Source: Pseudomonadota bacterium (GTDB lineage Bacteria; Pseudomonadota; Alphaproteobacteria; Rhizobiales; Hyphomicrobiaceae). Taken from it: 64,000 nucleotides of DNA. Positions 18,531-27,243 of the stretch are shown here, in pieces; the stretch's first letter is position 1; each line of letters begins with the position of its first letter. A model generated the notes under the pieces. That model did not search any database. It was not told the DNA's origin and saw nothing but the letters and a program-made list of their open reading frames with translations. A program made the translations under genes and the position numbers. The DNA is taken from positions 17,629-81,628 of the forward strand of contig JAEZRM010000098.1 in the NCBI GenBank assembly GCA_023412805.1. Direction: 5' to 3'.

Positions 18531-20026
18531 CTGCCGATCTGCAGGAAATCAGAAGATTGCAGCGGAACGAGCCCCAGCAGGACAGCGCAGAGGGCGAGGC
18601 TCAGGACAACAAGCTCGCGCGATCTCGATACGGTGCCTCGGATAGCGATCGGGAATTGCGGATCGGCGAGTAACCTACCCAGCACTATGAATATGTATCC
18701 GCCCGCGAGCAGCCCACCCGCAACAATGACAACGGACCACCACCATTGTCCCTCGTTGATCGTCGCAATAAGCAGAAGCCACTTCGCGACGAAGCCGCCA
18801 CTGGGGGGAATGCCAATCAGCGAGAGACCTGACAGCGCGAACGCGAACATGGTGATGGGAAGCTTGCGCCCGATGCCGCCGAGGTCCGCGATACGATCAT
18901 GCCCCAGTGCTTCCGCGATCAGGCCCGCCGCCATGAACATCGCAGCCTTCGCGAAAGCATGAGAGAAGAGCTGCATCCAGCTGCCCGTCCATGCGAGACC
19001 ACTCCAGGCAACGCCCGCGGCGAGCCCCATGGCGAGCGGGAATATGAAGAACAGATACCCGAGCTGCGCAATCGTCGAGTACGCGATCATCAACTTCAGG
19101 CGCTGTTGGCGGAGTGCGAGAACACTGCCGACCAAGATAGCGCCAGCTCCGAGCGCTGCGAGCAGCTGCGCCGCCGCAAAGCTGAGCTGTCCCGGCATCG
19201 CGTCGAACCAGATCCGGACAATCAGGAAAAACGATCCTTTTACGACGAGCGCGGACAGGATCGCGCTTCCGGGTGCCGGCGCACCGGCATGCGCCGGCGG
19301 CAACCACAGATGCAGAGGAAAGAGCGCCGTCTTCGCCAGAAGACCAACGGTCATCAGCGCGGCCGCGATCCAAGTTGCAGGTTCCGCGCGCACACGCCCA
19401 GAAAGCAAACTGATGTCTAGCGTGCCGTACAGGCCATAGATCATCACGGCGCCGAGCAGATAGAGTACGGAGCCAATGAGCGCGAACAGCATGTACCGGA
19501 GCGCCGCCTCGATCGTTTCCTTCTGTCCTTTGAGACAGACGAGGGGCACCGCGGCGAAGGTGAGTAGTTCGAGAGCTACATAGAGATTGAAGAGGTCGGA
19601 TCCGAGCACCAGGGCATTCAGTGCGCTCCAGATAGAGAGCAAGAGAATCCAGAATACGCATGGCGCACGCACCTCCGGACCGTCGACAGGTTGAACGAAC
19701 TCTCCACGGGCGAACACACCCGTGGCGCAGATCACCACGGCCGTCGTCATCATCATGGCGGCCGATATGCCGTCGGCCCGAAGCGCGATGCCGAGCGGGG
19801 GCGCCCAGTTGCCAACAACATAGATCTGCGACTGTCCGCCTCGAGCGACGGCCACAACGACGGCGGTCGCAATGGCAAATCCGATCGGGAGGACGAGGTA
19901 GGCCACACGCTCGATACTGCGACCGCTTACGACAAGCGCGAGCAGAATGCCCGCGACCGGCCACATGATCGCGAGCACGAGCAGATGTCCATCGGCCGTT
20001 GTCGTGACTGCTGCTGTCGACATCAC
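18527..20026 (-). CDS. mnhD: Mrp-type antiporter subunit D
   Basis: A 499-residue membrane protein of the NuoL/M/N family. It has the TM5 glutamate (E153 in LYVALELLTF), the TM7 lysine with LFPLHLWLPPAHAGAPAPGSA (K232) and the TM8 lysine (K263, VVKGS), so it has the full proton-path set. It should be a core antiporter subunit exchanging Na+ or K+ for H+. It overlaps mnhC upstream and the second D-like gene downstream, each by 4 bp. Confidence 0.92.
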   Translation of the reverse strand: MMSTAAVTTTADGHLLVLAIMWPVAGILLALVVSGRSIERVAYLVLPIGFAIATAVVVAVARGGQSQIYVVGNWAPPLGIALRADGISAAMMMTTAVVICATGVFARGEFVQPVDGPEVRAPCVFWILLLSIWSALNALVLGSDLFNLYVALELLTFAAVPLVCLKGQKETIEAALRYMLFALIGSVLYLLGAVMIYGLYGTLDISLLSGRVRAEPATWIAAALMTVGLLAKTALFPLHLWLPPAHAGAPAPGSAILSALVVKGSFFLIVRIWFDAMPGQLSFAAAQLLAALGAGAILVGSVLALRQQRLKLMIAYSTIAQLGYLFFIFPLAMGLAAGVAWSGLAWTGSWMQLFSHAFAKAAMFMAAGLIAEALGHDRIADLGGIGRKLPITMFAFALSGLSLIGIPPSGGFVAKWLLLIATINEGQWWWSVVIVAGGLLAGGYIFIVLGRLLADPQFPIAIRGTVSRSRELVVLSLALCAVLLGLVPLQSSDFLQIGR

Positions 20027-20367
20027 GAGCGTCCCCCATCCGCGTGCTTTCTTGCGGAGGTCGCCCCTGTTTCCTCCGCGCGGCCGGCGTCTGACGCGAA
20101 AAGGCGCAGTAAAAGCGCAACAGCAAGGGCTGTCGCAGCAAAGGCGACGACGATACCTGTAATGACCAGTGCCTGCGGCACTGGATCGCCGCCGAGGCCT
20201 GCCGCCGCACCTCGACGCGCGACGACGCCGAACAAGAGGAACACACCGCTTCCCAGCAGATTGAACGCTAGTACCTTTCGCAGAGGATGCGGATCGACGA
20301 TGAGGCCGAACAGCCCGAGCCCGACCAAAGCGGCACTACAAAGACCGAACAGCGTCGCCGTGGTCAT
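20023..20367 (-). CDS. mnhC: Mrp-type antiporter subunit C (NuoK-like)
   Basis: A 114-residue protein with three helices (FGLCSAALVGLGLFGLIV, LRKVLAFNLLGSGVFLLFGV, ALVITGIVVAFAATALAVAL). The motif D-P-V-P-Q-A-L-V-I-T-G-I-V-V is the MrpC/NuoK hallmark. The start codon overlaps the upstream stop by 4 bp (ATGA), and its stop overlaps mnhD. It is homologous to the complex I subunit NuoK. Confidence 0.92.
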   Translation of the reverse strand: MTTATLFGLCSAALVGLGLFGLIVDPHPLRKVLAFNLLGSGVFLLFGVVARRGAAAGLGGDPVPQALVITGIVVAFAATALAVALLLRLFASDAGRAEETGATSARKHADGGRS

Positions 20368-21299
20368 TTCGACTGCATCCGTTCGGGTGGGCCGGCCGCC
20401 AACAGTCCCAGTGTCGCGGCGATGGAGATCACCAAGGCGAACTCGACGACGACAATGAGTGCTTTGGCGTAAGCCGGTGGATACGCAAGAAAGCCAGCCG
20501 CGATGAAGAATCCGGCGAGTCCTACAATCAGGAAAAGCGCCGGTCCGGCAACGAGCATCCAACGCAGCGGAGCGCTGTTGATCGGTGGCGTGCGCATAAC
20601 GCCGGCCATCATGACGAGCAACCACATGACGGCGAGGACGGTGCCGCCCTGAAATGCGCCGCCGGGATATGAGGCGCCTGTCCATGTCATGTAGATTGCG
20701 AAGACGATGCCGAACGGCGGCAGAATCTGAGCGAAGAAGACAAGGATGTCGCTCGGCGGCACGTAGCTTTCCAATGACGGCGCACCACCCCACGCGCGAT
20801 CCGGCGCCAGCGACCAGACGCCGATCAGAGCCAGCAAAAGCACGACCTTCTCGAGAAGAGTATCGAGCGCGCGATAGGCAAAGAGAACAGCGGCGACAGG
20901 ATTTCCGAGACCGGTCTGATCCAGGTTCTGCATGGCCACAGGCGCGAGAGTGGGAGCGGCGTTGGTTGGTAGTAGAACGACCGCGGCAAGGCTCGCCGAG
21001 AACATGGCGCACAGCACAGCCGCTACTGCAGTCATCGGGAAAGAGACGCGCGGACCGCTCACGCCGTCCCCCTTCAAACGCGCGGCGGCGCGCAGGAGCA
21101 GCATCCCTGTGATGCCGCTGCCAATTGCAGCCTCGGTCAACGCAACATCGATTGCCGACAGCCGCACCCAGGCAATAGCCATCAGCAGCCCATAGACCAC
21201 AAAGATGATGGTAGCGATGACGACATCCCGCACCAACATCATCCATGCACCGATACCGACCAGAAGGACGATCAAGCCGATGTCAAATGCAACAGCCAT
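20364..21299 (-). CDS. mnhB: Fusion of MbhD/DUF4040 domain and Mrp subunit B
   Basis: A 311-residue protein. The first ~75 residues are a DUF4040/MbhD-like unit with the ALTEAAIGSG motif found in the C-terminal part of full-length MrpA. A helix-rich linker then leads to an MnhB domain (residues ~165-305: LPPFGIVFAIYMTWTGASYPGGAFQGG). In classical Mrp the first unit belongs to MrpA; here it is detached from the large antiporter domain and joined to B. This is the split-A arrangement known from some cyanobacterial and archaeal Mrp/Mbh clusters. Confidence 0.88.
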   Translation of the reverse strand: MAVAFDIGLIVLLVGIGAWMMLVRDVVIATIIFVVYGLLMAIAWVRLSAIDVALTEAAIGSGITGMLLLRAAARLKGDGVSGPRVSFPMTAVAAVLCAMFSASLAAVVLLPTNAAPTLAPVAMQNLDQTGLGNPVAAVLFAYRALDTLLEKVVLLLALIGVWSLAPDRAWGGAPSLESYVPPSDILVFFAQILPPFGIVFAIYMTWTGASYPGGAFQGGTVLAVMWLLVMMAGVMRTPPINSAPLRWMLVAGPALFLIVGLAGFFIAAGFLAYPPAYAKALIVVVEFALVISIAATLGLLAAGPPERMQSK

Positions 21300-21316
21300 A
21301 ATCGTGCACTGCTCCT

Positions 21317-21592
21317 CTAGCGAACGGCACGAACGACGAGTTGCGTGACGATTGCTCCCGATATCAGGGCAAACAGCCAGACGCTGCTCAGCTTGAGCGC
21401 CGCGAGCGGCCCCGCCATCTGTGGCAGCAATCCCAGGGTTACGAGACCGAGCCCCAGATTGTCAGCCTTGGTCAGCGCGTGAAGACGCGTCGGCACATCT
21501 GGAAAACGCAGCAATCCTATGGTGCCCGCAAGGAAGAAGAAGGCACCGCCGGAAATCGCCAGAACCGTGAAGGCATCCAGAATAATGCTCAT
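21317..21592 (-). CDS. mnhG: Mrp-type antiporter subunit G
   Basis: A 91-residue protein with three helices and the MnhG signature GLLRFPDVPTRLHALTKADNLG. It belongs to the Mrp cation/proton antiporter, forming the complex I-like membrane domain with E and F. The start overlaps the mnhF stop by 4 bp. Confidence 0.92.
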   Translation of the reverse strand: MSIILDAFTVLAISGGAFFFLAGTIGLLRFPDVPTRLHALTKADNLGLGLVTLGLLPQMAGPLAALKLSSVWLFALISGAIVTQLVVRAVR

Positions 21593-21873
21593 TTGCGATG
21601 GTCCTCCACCTGAGCAGAGGGCCTACCGTGCAATCCCCCGACAAAGGCGACAGAGGCGAAAGCTGCAAGCAGAGCCAGCATGAGTGCGACGTCGACAATC
21701 GGCGGCGCATCCATCGCCACTGCAAGCAACAGCAGCATGGCGACCCCACCAGTACCAATAAGCTGTGCGGCCATCATACAGTCCGCAGCCTGCCGGCTAT
21801 GGAGAATGCGCACGAGGCCGATCGCGATTGTGCCGAGGATGAAGCACGCGGCGCCAAACAGAAACTCAGGCAT
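21589..21873 (-). CDS. mnhF: Mrp-type antiporter subunit F
   Basis: A 94-residue protein with three helices (FLFGAACFILGTIAIGLVRI first). The RQAADCMMAAQLIGTGG segment corresponds to the MnhF core 'RVVALDxxxT' region. The ATG at 21873 was chosen because the family fold begins there and overlaps the mnhE stop by 8 bp; in-frame upstream extension would run inside mnhE. Confidence 0.88.
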   Translation of the reverse strand: MPEFLFGAACFILGTIAIGLVRILHSRQAADCMMAAQLIGTGGVAMLLLLAVAMDAPPIVDVALMLALLAAFASVAFVGGLHGRPSAQVEDHRK

Positions 21874-22378
21874 GGTGTATCTCCAGGCCAAGTGCGCGCA
21901 GGAAACGCTCCTCCTCATCAGCGAGCAGCTGTGCCACTGGCTGATCGACGTCGAGGCAATGAACGACGAGATTCCCATCCACGTCGAAGCCAGCGGGAAG
22001 CAGACCCGGTTGCAAACTCGCCATCGTGCAAAATCCGCTTCGCAACGCGCCCATCGGAGATGCGCACCGGCAAACTGCAATGCCGGGCTTGAGCGGCAAT
22101 CCAGGATCAAGAGCGCGCAACGCGACGTCGAATCCGGCCACGACAGACTGCTGCAGAAAGCGAGCCATCAATCGGGCGATCAGTATCGGGTGCCGCTTGC
22201 TCCGTCCCGGCGGCAGGAAGCGCAGGCTTGCCCAACTCGCGCACGCGCTGGCCAGTAGTCCCGCGGGAAGGTCACCAAGCCTGAAGCCGGAGAGGATCAG
22301 CCAGAACGCGAGAAAGCCAAGCGCCCGCCTCGGCGCGACAGTAGCTTCCAAGTCCTGGTTCACGGTGCCACTCAACAT
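21866..22378 (-). CDS. mnhE: Mrp-type antiporter subunit E
   Basis: A 170-residue protein. It has an N-terminal hydrophobic region (ALGFLAFWLILSGFRLGDLPAG), a central helix, and a cytosolic C-terminal part (GNLVVHCLDVDQPVAQLLADEEERFL) that matches the MnhE tail. It is the first Mrp gene and begins 18 bp after the RND permease stop, so the antiporter and the efflux pump are probably on one transcript. Confidence 0.88.
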   Translation of the reverse strand: MLSGTVNQDLEATVAPRRALGFLAFWLILSGFRLGDLPAGLLASACASWASLRFLPPGRSKRHPILIARLMARFLQQSVVAGFDVALRALDPGLPLKPGIAVCRCASPMGALRSGFCTMASLQPGLLPAGFDVDGNLVVHCLDVDQPVAQLLADEEERFLRALGLEIHHA

Positions 22379-22396
22379 GGGACACTCATAGATAAA

Positions 22397-25300
22397 TCAT
22401 GCGGCGGCGACCTGCTCCGATCGTTGAGCTTCCTTCCAGCCGAACCAGGTTACGTAGAGGGTCGGCAGGAAGATCAACGTGAGCAGGGTCGCGACGAGCA
22501 GGCCACCCATGATCGAAAGTGCCAAGGGGCCCCAGAATACAGTTGGCGCAATCGGTATCATGCCAAGCACGGTCGACACTGCGGTGAGCATGATGGGCCG
22601 GAAGCGCGCGGTTCCCGCATCGACGGTGGCTCGATGGATGTCCTTACCGGCGGCCCTTTCGGCTTCGATCTGACCAACGAGAATGACGGCATTCTTCGTG
22701 ATCATACCGATGAGCGCGAGAATCCCGAGAATGGCCACGAAACCCAGTGGCTGACCGAACAACAAGAGAGCAGCGACGACACCGATGAGCCCCAGCGGCG
22801 CGACGCTCAGAACGATGAAGAGGCGCTGAAAGCTTCCGAGCTGGACCATCAGCACGGTAAGCATGATGAGGATCATCGCCGGCACGATGGCAATAACCGA
22901 CGCTTGCGATTTGCGACTTTCTTCGACAGTGCCGCCCGTCGCAATGCTGTAGGGTCGCGGGAGCTCCTTAGCCAACGCCTCGATCGTGGGCGCGAGAGCC
23001 GTGACGACCGTCTCTGGCAATGTGCCCGGCGTAACATCGGCCTGAACGGTCAGCGTCGGAATGCGATCGCGACGCCAGACCAGTGGAAAGTCCTGCTTGT
23101 ACTCGAACGTCGCAAACTGACTGAGAGGAACCGTGCGGCCACCCGGCAGTGGCACTTGCAGCGTGCGCAGCGTCGCCAGCGAGACGCGCTGATCGTCGGT
23201 CGCACGCGCGACGACGTCGACCAGATAGATATCGTCGCGCACTTGCGTGACGGAAGTGCCGGATATGACGGTGTTGAGCACACCGGCGAGGCTTTGCGAA
23301 CTCAGCCCGAGCAGGCGCGCCTCATTCTGATCGATACGAACGCCGATCTGCCTTTCCGGCTCGATCCAGTCGAAATTGACGTGCGTTGCGTGCGGATTGG
23401 CAGCAATGATCTGCGCAAGCTTGAGAGCAACTTCTCGGATCTGCGCAAGATCAGGACCGCTCACGCGATACTGGATAGGCCAACCGACGGGTGGTCCAAG
23501 CTCCAATGGATAGACGCGACTGATCGTATTGGGGAAATCCGCGGCAAGTACGTTCTCCAGCTTCACTCGGAGACGCTCGCGCGCGGCCACGTCCTTGGCC
23601 ACGACAACGGACTGCGCGAAAAAGTCATTGGGCAATTGCACATTCAGCGGCAGATAGAAGCGTATGGCTCCTCTTCCGACGTAGGTGCTCCAACGCGCGA
23701 CATCCGGATCATCCTTGAGCACGGCATCGAACTTCCGAGCAGCAGTTTCGCTGGCGTGGATGGACGCATTTTGAGGAAGCCCGAGATCCACCATGAGTTC
23801 AGGCCGGTCCGATGACGGGAAGAACTGACGAGGGACTAGTGGAAGCGCCAGGAAAGATGCAGCAAACAGCGCCAAGGTTACGGGGATGGTCACCCACTTG
23901 GCGCGTATGGCGGTCTCGAGGAATTGCTGATACCAGCGAATGATCGTGTTGGGCTTCTCCGCCTCGGCCTTGTCTGGCGACTTGAGGAGCGCAACGCCCA
24001 GAAGCGGCGCGAACAGAACCGCGACGAACCACGAGACAATGAGCGCGATCCCGACCACAGCAAAGAGCGAGAACGTATACTCGCCAGCGGAACTCGCGGC
24101 AAAGCCCACGGGAACAAAGCCAGCGATCGTGACCAATGTGCCAGCCAGAATGGCGAAGGCATAGGTGCGGAATGCATATGTTCCAGCCGCCACCTTGTCG
24201 TCACCGAGAGCGAGCCGATTGAGCATCGCATCGGTGGTCGTCATGGCATCGTCGACGAGCAATGCGAGCGCGATGATCAGTGCTCCCAGCGATATGCGTT
24301 GCATATCGATGCCGGTGGCTTGCATGATCGAGAACACGATGGCGAGTGTCAGCGGTATGGCGAGCGCGATCACCAGTCCGGGGCGCACACCAAGGCTGAT
24401 GAAACTCACCGCAAGGATGATCGCGATGGCTTGCCAGAGCGAGGCCATGAACTCGGCGATTGCGCTCGTCACCGTCACGGCCTGATCGGCGACACGGATT
24501 GGCTTGATGCCGATCGGCAGCTCGGCGGTGATCTCATTGATTGCGTTTCGTATGTTCCTGCCGAGAGTGAGGATGTCGCCACCATCGCGCATAGCGATCG
24601 CGAGTCCGATCGCCGGTGCACCATCGACACGGAACAAGGGTTGCGGCGGATCTGCAAAGCCGCGTCTGATCTGAGCGATATCGCTCAAGCGCAGCATGCG
24701 CCCCCCGGCCACGAAGTTGGTCTCCGCCACATCCTGCTCGGAGCGAAACGCACCGGACACGCGCAGCGCGAGCGTCTCGTATCCGGTCTCTATGGTACCG
24801 GAGGGCTGCACGACGTTCTGTGCCTGCAGCGCTCCGATGAGTGCTGACCTATCCACACCGAGACCGGCCAATTCCTTCATCGAGAACTCGACGAAGATTT
24901 TCTCGTCTTGTGCACCCAGCATCTCGATCTTGGACACATCGGGCACATTCAGGAGCTTGGATCGAATATCCTCGACATAGTCACGCAACTCGCGGTGCGT
25001 GAAGCCGTCGGACGTAAATCCGTAGATGATGCCGAAGGTGTCGCCGAAATCATCGTTGAAACCCGGTCCGACAATACCTTGCGGCAGCGTGTGGCGGATA
25101 TCGCCGATGCTCTTGCGCACGTCGTACCAGATGTCGGGCACTTCATCGGCAGTCGTATTGCCGAGCAGATTGACGAAGATCGTCGTCTTGCCCGCGCTCG
25201 TGAAGCTGCGCAGAAAGTCGAGCTTGGGCGTTTCCTGCAGCTTGCGCTCGAGGCGTTCGGTGACTTGCTTCAGCGTATCCTCGACATTCGCTCCAGGCCA

Positions 25301-25459
25301 GGCAGCCTGAACGACCATAGTCTTGATGATGAAGGACGGATCTTCGCTGCGGCCGAGACGGAAGTAGGCCAAGACACCGGCGATCACCATCGTGATCATA
25401 AGGTAGACGATGATCGAGCGGTTCCTCAGTGCCCATGCAGAGAGATTGAACTCGCTCAT
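22397..25459 (-). CDS. RND efflux permease (AcrB/HAE superfamily)
   Basis: A 1020-residue protein of standard RND length with 12 helices, two large periplasmic loops and internal two-fold symmetry. The TM4 proton-relay aspartates are present (IALALLVDDAMTTTDAM). The sequence NRSIIVYLMITMVIAGVLAYFRLGRSEDPSF resembles the MexK/VexF-like group more than AcrB itself; only an approximate subgroup can be given. It pairs with the adaptor gene immediately upstream (4-bp overlap). No outer membrane TolC-type gene is in the window. Confidence 0.93.
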   Translation of the reverse strand: MSEFNLSAWALRNRSIIVYLMITMVIAGVLAYFRLGRSEDPSFIIKTMVVQAAWPGANVEDTLKQVTERLERKLQETPKLDFLRSFTSAGKTTIFVNLLGNTTADEVPDIWYDVRKSIGDIRHTLPQGIVGPGFNDDFGDTFGIIYGFTSDGFTHRELRDYVEDIRSKLLNVPDVSKIEMLGAQDEKIFVEFSMKELAGLGVDRSALIGALQAQNVVQPSGTIETGYETLALRVSGAFRSEQDVAETNFVAGGRMLRLSDIAQIRRGFADPPQPLFRVDGAPAIGLAIAMRDGGDILTLGRNIRNAINEITAELPIGIKPIRVADQAVTVTSAIAEFMASLWQAIAIILAVSFISLGVRPGLVIALAIPLTLAIVFSIMQATGIDMQRISLGALIIALALLVDDAMTTTDAMLNRLALGDDKVAAGTYAFRTYAFAILAGTLVTIAGFVPVGFAASSAGEYTFSLFAVVGIALIVSWFVAVLFAPLLGVALLKSPDKAEAEKPNTIIRWYQQFLETAIRAKWVTIPVTLALFAASFLALPLVPRQFFPSSDRPELMVDLGLPQNASIHASETAARKFDAVLKDDPDVARWSTYVGRGAIRFYLPLNVQLPNDFFAQSVVVAKDVAARERLRVKLENVLAADFPNTISRVYPLELGPPVGWPIQYRVSGPDLAQIREVALKLAQIIAANPHATHVNFDWIEPERQIGVRIDQNEARLLGLSSQSLAGVLNTVISGTSVTQVRDDIYLVDVVARATDDQRVSLATLRTLQVPLPGGRTVPLSQFATFEYKQDFPLVWRRDRIPTLTVQADVTPGTLPETVVTALAPTIEALAKELPRPYSIATGGTVEESRKSQASVIAIVPAMILIMLTVLMVQLGSFQRLFIVLSVAPLGLIGVVAALLLFGQPLGFVAILGILALIGMITKNAVILVGQIEAERAAGKDIHRATVDAGTARFRPIMLTAVSTVLGMIPIAPTVFWGPLALSIMGGLLVATLLTLIFLPTLYVTWFGWKEAQRSEQVAAA

Positions 25460-26610
25460 GGCGTCGAACCGAGCAGCCGGACTGTCTGCCCCGGATGCAG
25501 CGCCTGCACACCAGCAGTGACGATGATGTCACCGGCAGTAAGACCGCCGGAAACGGCCACCACCGCCTGGTCGAAGCCTAGTATCTCAACATTTCTTATC
25601 GATACCGCATGGCTTGCCGGATCAACGACCCATACAGCAGGCTGACGATTGAACTGCGTCAATGCGGTGGCCGGGATCTCGAACGATGACAGGGCTTCTC
25701 GCTCGATACGCCCGGTAACGGTCGCGCCGAGACGCATCGCGGGCGGCGGGTCCGTCAAACCGACTTTCACCTGAAAGGTGCGTGTAACCGGATCCGCCTG
25801 AGGCGCGACTTCGCGAACACGGCCGCGCGTGACGACGGACACATCGTCGGCGAGCGCCACTTGCACCTCCGGGCTGCTCGGCGTCGAGCGAATGAGCTGG
25901 GCCGGCACGTCGAACACGGCGTCGCGACCGTCCTTGCGTGCAAGCTTGACGATCATCTGCCCGGCCTGCGCGATTTCTCCGGGACCTGGCCCCAACGCCG
26001 TGAGCACACCTGGCGCATCCGCCCTGAGCTCTGTGAAGCTCACCCCGTCCTTGGCGAGCTTCAGCTGCGCCTCGGACGCGTCCACTTGCGATTGCGCGGT
26101 CTGGAGCGCCTGTGCCGCATCATCATGGTTCGCGCGCGTGGTCCAGCCCTGCTTGAGAAGCGTGTCCTGACGCTCGAAGTGATTGCGCGCCTGCGTGAGC
26201 TGCCCGCGCGCTGCATTCAAATTGGCTTGCGCGGCACGCAGCGCATTCAGCTCATTCTGAGGCTCCAGACGAGCAACGAGCTGGCCTGCCTTGACCCAGT
26301 CACCAAGACTGACGTCGCTCTCGAGTATCCGACCGGAGATGCGGAAGGCGAGAGATACTTCGTCGTCCGCCTCGATGCGGCCGGTGAACGTGATCGGGGT
26401 GGCGCCGACCCTCTTCTCGGCCACCGTCGTGCGCACCGGTCTTGCGTGAGCCTCGGTCGCTTCTACCTCCGGCCGGCAACCAGCCACCATTGCAGGAAGC
26501 ATCAACAGGAGTGCAGTGCGCCGCCAATCGCACCGAAGGAGGCCGGTCAATATTCGGAGCACGTCTCGCGGGCCGGCGGTCGCGGAGGGCGGGGACAGAT
26601 ACTGCTCCAT
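25456..26610 (-). CDS. RND efflux periplasmic adaptor lipoprotein (MFP)
   Basis: A 384-residue membrane-fusion protein. An N-terminal hydrophobic stretch ends in a lipobox (MLPAMVAGC, Cys45), so the mature protein is probably a lipoprotein on the inner membrane. The barrel-sandwich half-motifs (VSLAFRISGRILESDVSLGD and ELRADAPGVLTALGPGPGEIAQAGQ) flank an alpha-hairpin of ~100 residues. It links the permease to an outer-membrane channel. The N-terminus before the lipoprotein signal is long, so the true start may lie somewhat downstream. Confidence 0.9.
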   Translation of the reverse strand: MEQYLSPPSATAGPRDVLRILTGLLRCDWRRTALLLMLPAMVAGCRPEVEATEAHARPVRTTVAEKRVGATPITFTGRIEADDEVSLAFRISGRILESDVSLGDWVKAGQLVARLEPQNELNALRAAQANLNAARGQLTQARNHFERQDTLLKQGWTTRANHDDAAQALQTAQSQVDASEAQLKLAKDGVSFTELRADAPGVLTALGPGPGEIAQAGQMIVKLARKDGRDAVFDVPAQLIRSTPSSPEVQVALADDVSVVTRGRVREVAPQADPVTRTFQVKVGLTDPPPAMRLGATVTGRIEREALSSFEIPATALTQFNRQPAVWVVDPASHAVSIRNVEILGFDQAVVAVSGGLTAGDIIVTAGVQALHPGQTVRLLGSTP

Positions 26611-26849
26611 GAACAGCGGACTCCGGTGATGAAGCAGGATGTCAAAACGCGGACGGAATCATGCGACGTGAGCTGCAATTCTGATGCAGACTGCGTTCGG
26701 AGGCGACGTGTGCCTATCAGGGCAAACCCTTGAACACGGCGCCGAGCTCACTGGAGCCATGAATTCCTGACGGTCCGCGAAGTCGCGCCGCCGACGAAGC
26801 GGCGACACGACAGCTCGCGCGGCAACCGTCGATCATCGCTCGCGGCTCG

Positions 26850-27104
26850 CTAGCGCCAGCGCCAGCGCCAACCACATACACGACGCCCGCGATGCCACCA
26901 GCACACCCACCTGCGCCGCCTGCGTCGACGGCGGGGCGCCACGACCACGACCTGCGCTTTGTCAAACAGATCGCCAGTTCCCTGCGCTGCGATGGCGCGA
27001 GAAGACGGTGGTGCGGCTTGCGCGTCCTGCGACAGAACCCGCCCAAGCATTGAAGTTGCTGCTACTGCGCCTAGACCGAGCACAAGCATCTGCCGGCGAT
27101 CCAT
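26850..27104 (-). CDS. Small exported protein with Arg8 run and Trp/Arg-rich tail
   Basis: An 84-residue protein. The N-terminus MDRRQMLVLGLGAVAATSML has twin arginines followed by a hydrophobic core and a probable cleavage near DAQAAP, a Tat-like or Sec signal. The short middle leads to a run of eight arginines and a tail with alternating Trp, Arg and two Cys (WVCWWHRGRR, VCGWRWRWR). Similar 'RR..W.C.W.R' tailed small proteins exist in Bradyrhizobium relatives, but I know no function. The tail resembles Trp/Arg-rich membrane-active peptides (inference only). Confidence 0.65.
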   Translation of the reverse strand: MDRRQMLVLGLGAVAATSMLGRVLSQDAQAAPPSSRAIAAQGTGDLFDKAQVVVVAPRRRRRRRRWVCWWHRGRRVCGWRWRWR

Positions 27105-27243
27105 GCATGTCACGGCATCATCTCCCGAAGTGATTGTCACTGCAGGAAAACGTAGTGAATGGCCATCCAGAGAGTACATCCGAGGAAACCCGGAAATCCT
27201 GCGAGCAGTCGTCCCTATGGAGATGCCGCGCCCCCTGGTGCCG

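Noticed and set aside
18897..21246. Large minus-strand frames of 400+ codons overlapping the Mrp genes
   Set aside because: They are out-of-frame shadows of membrane genes; the Mrp domains lie in other frames with proper overlaps.
20364..21299. Calling this gene mrpA
   Set aside because: It contains only the DUF4040 end of MrpA and an MnhB domain; the large antiporter part is absent.
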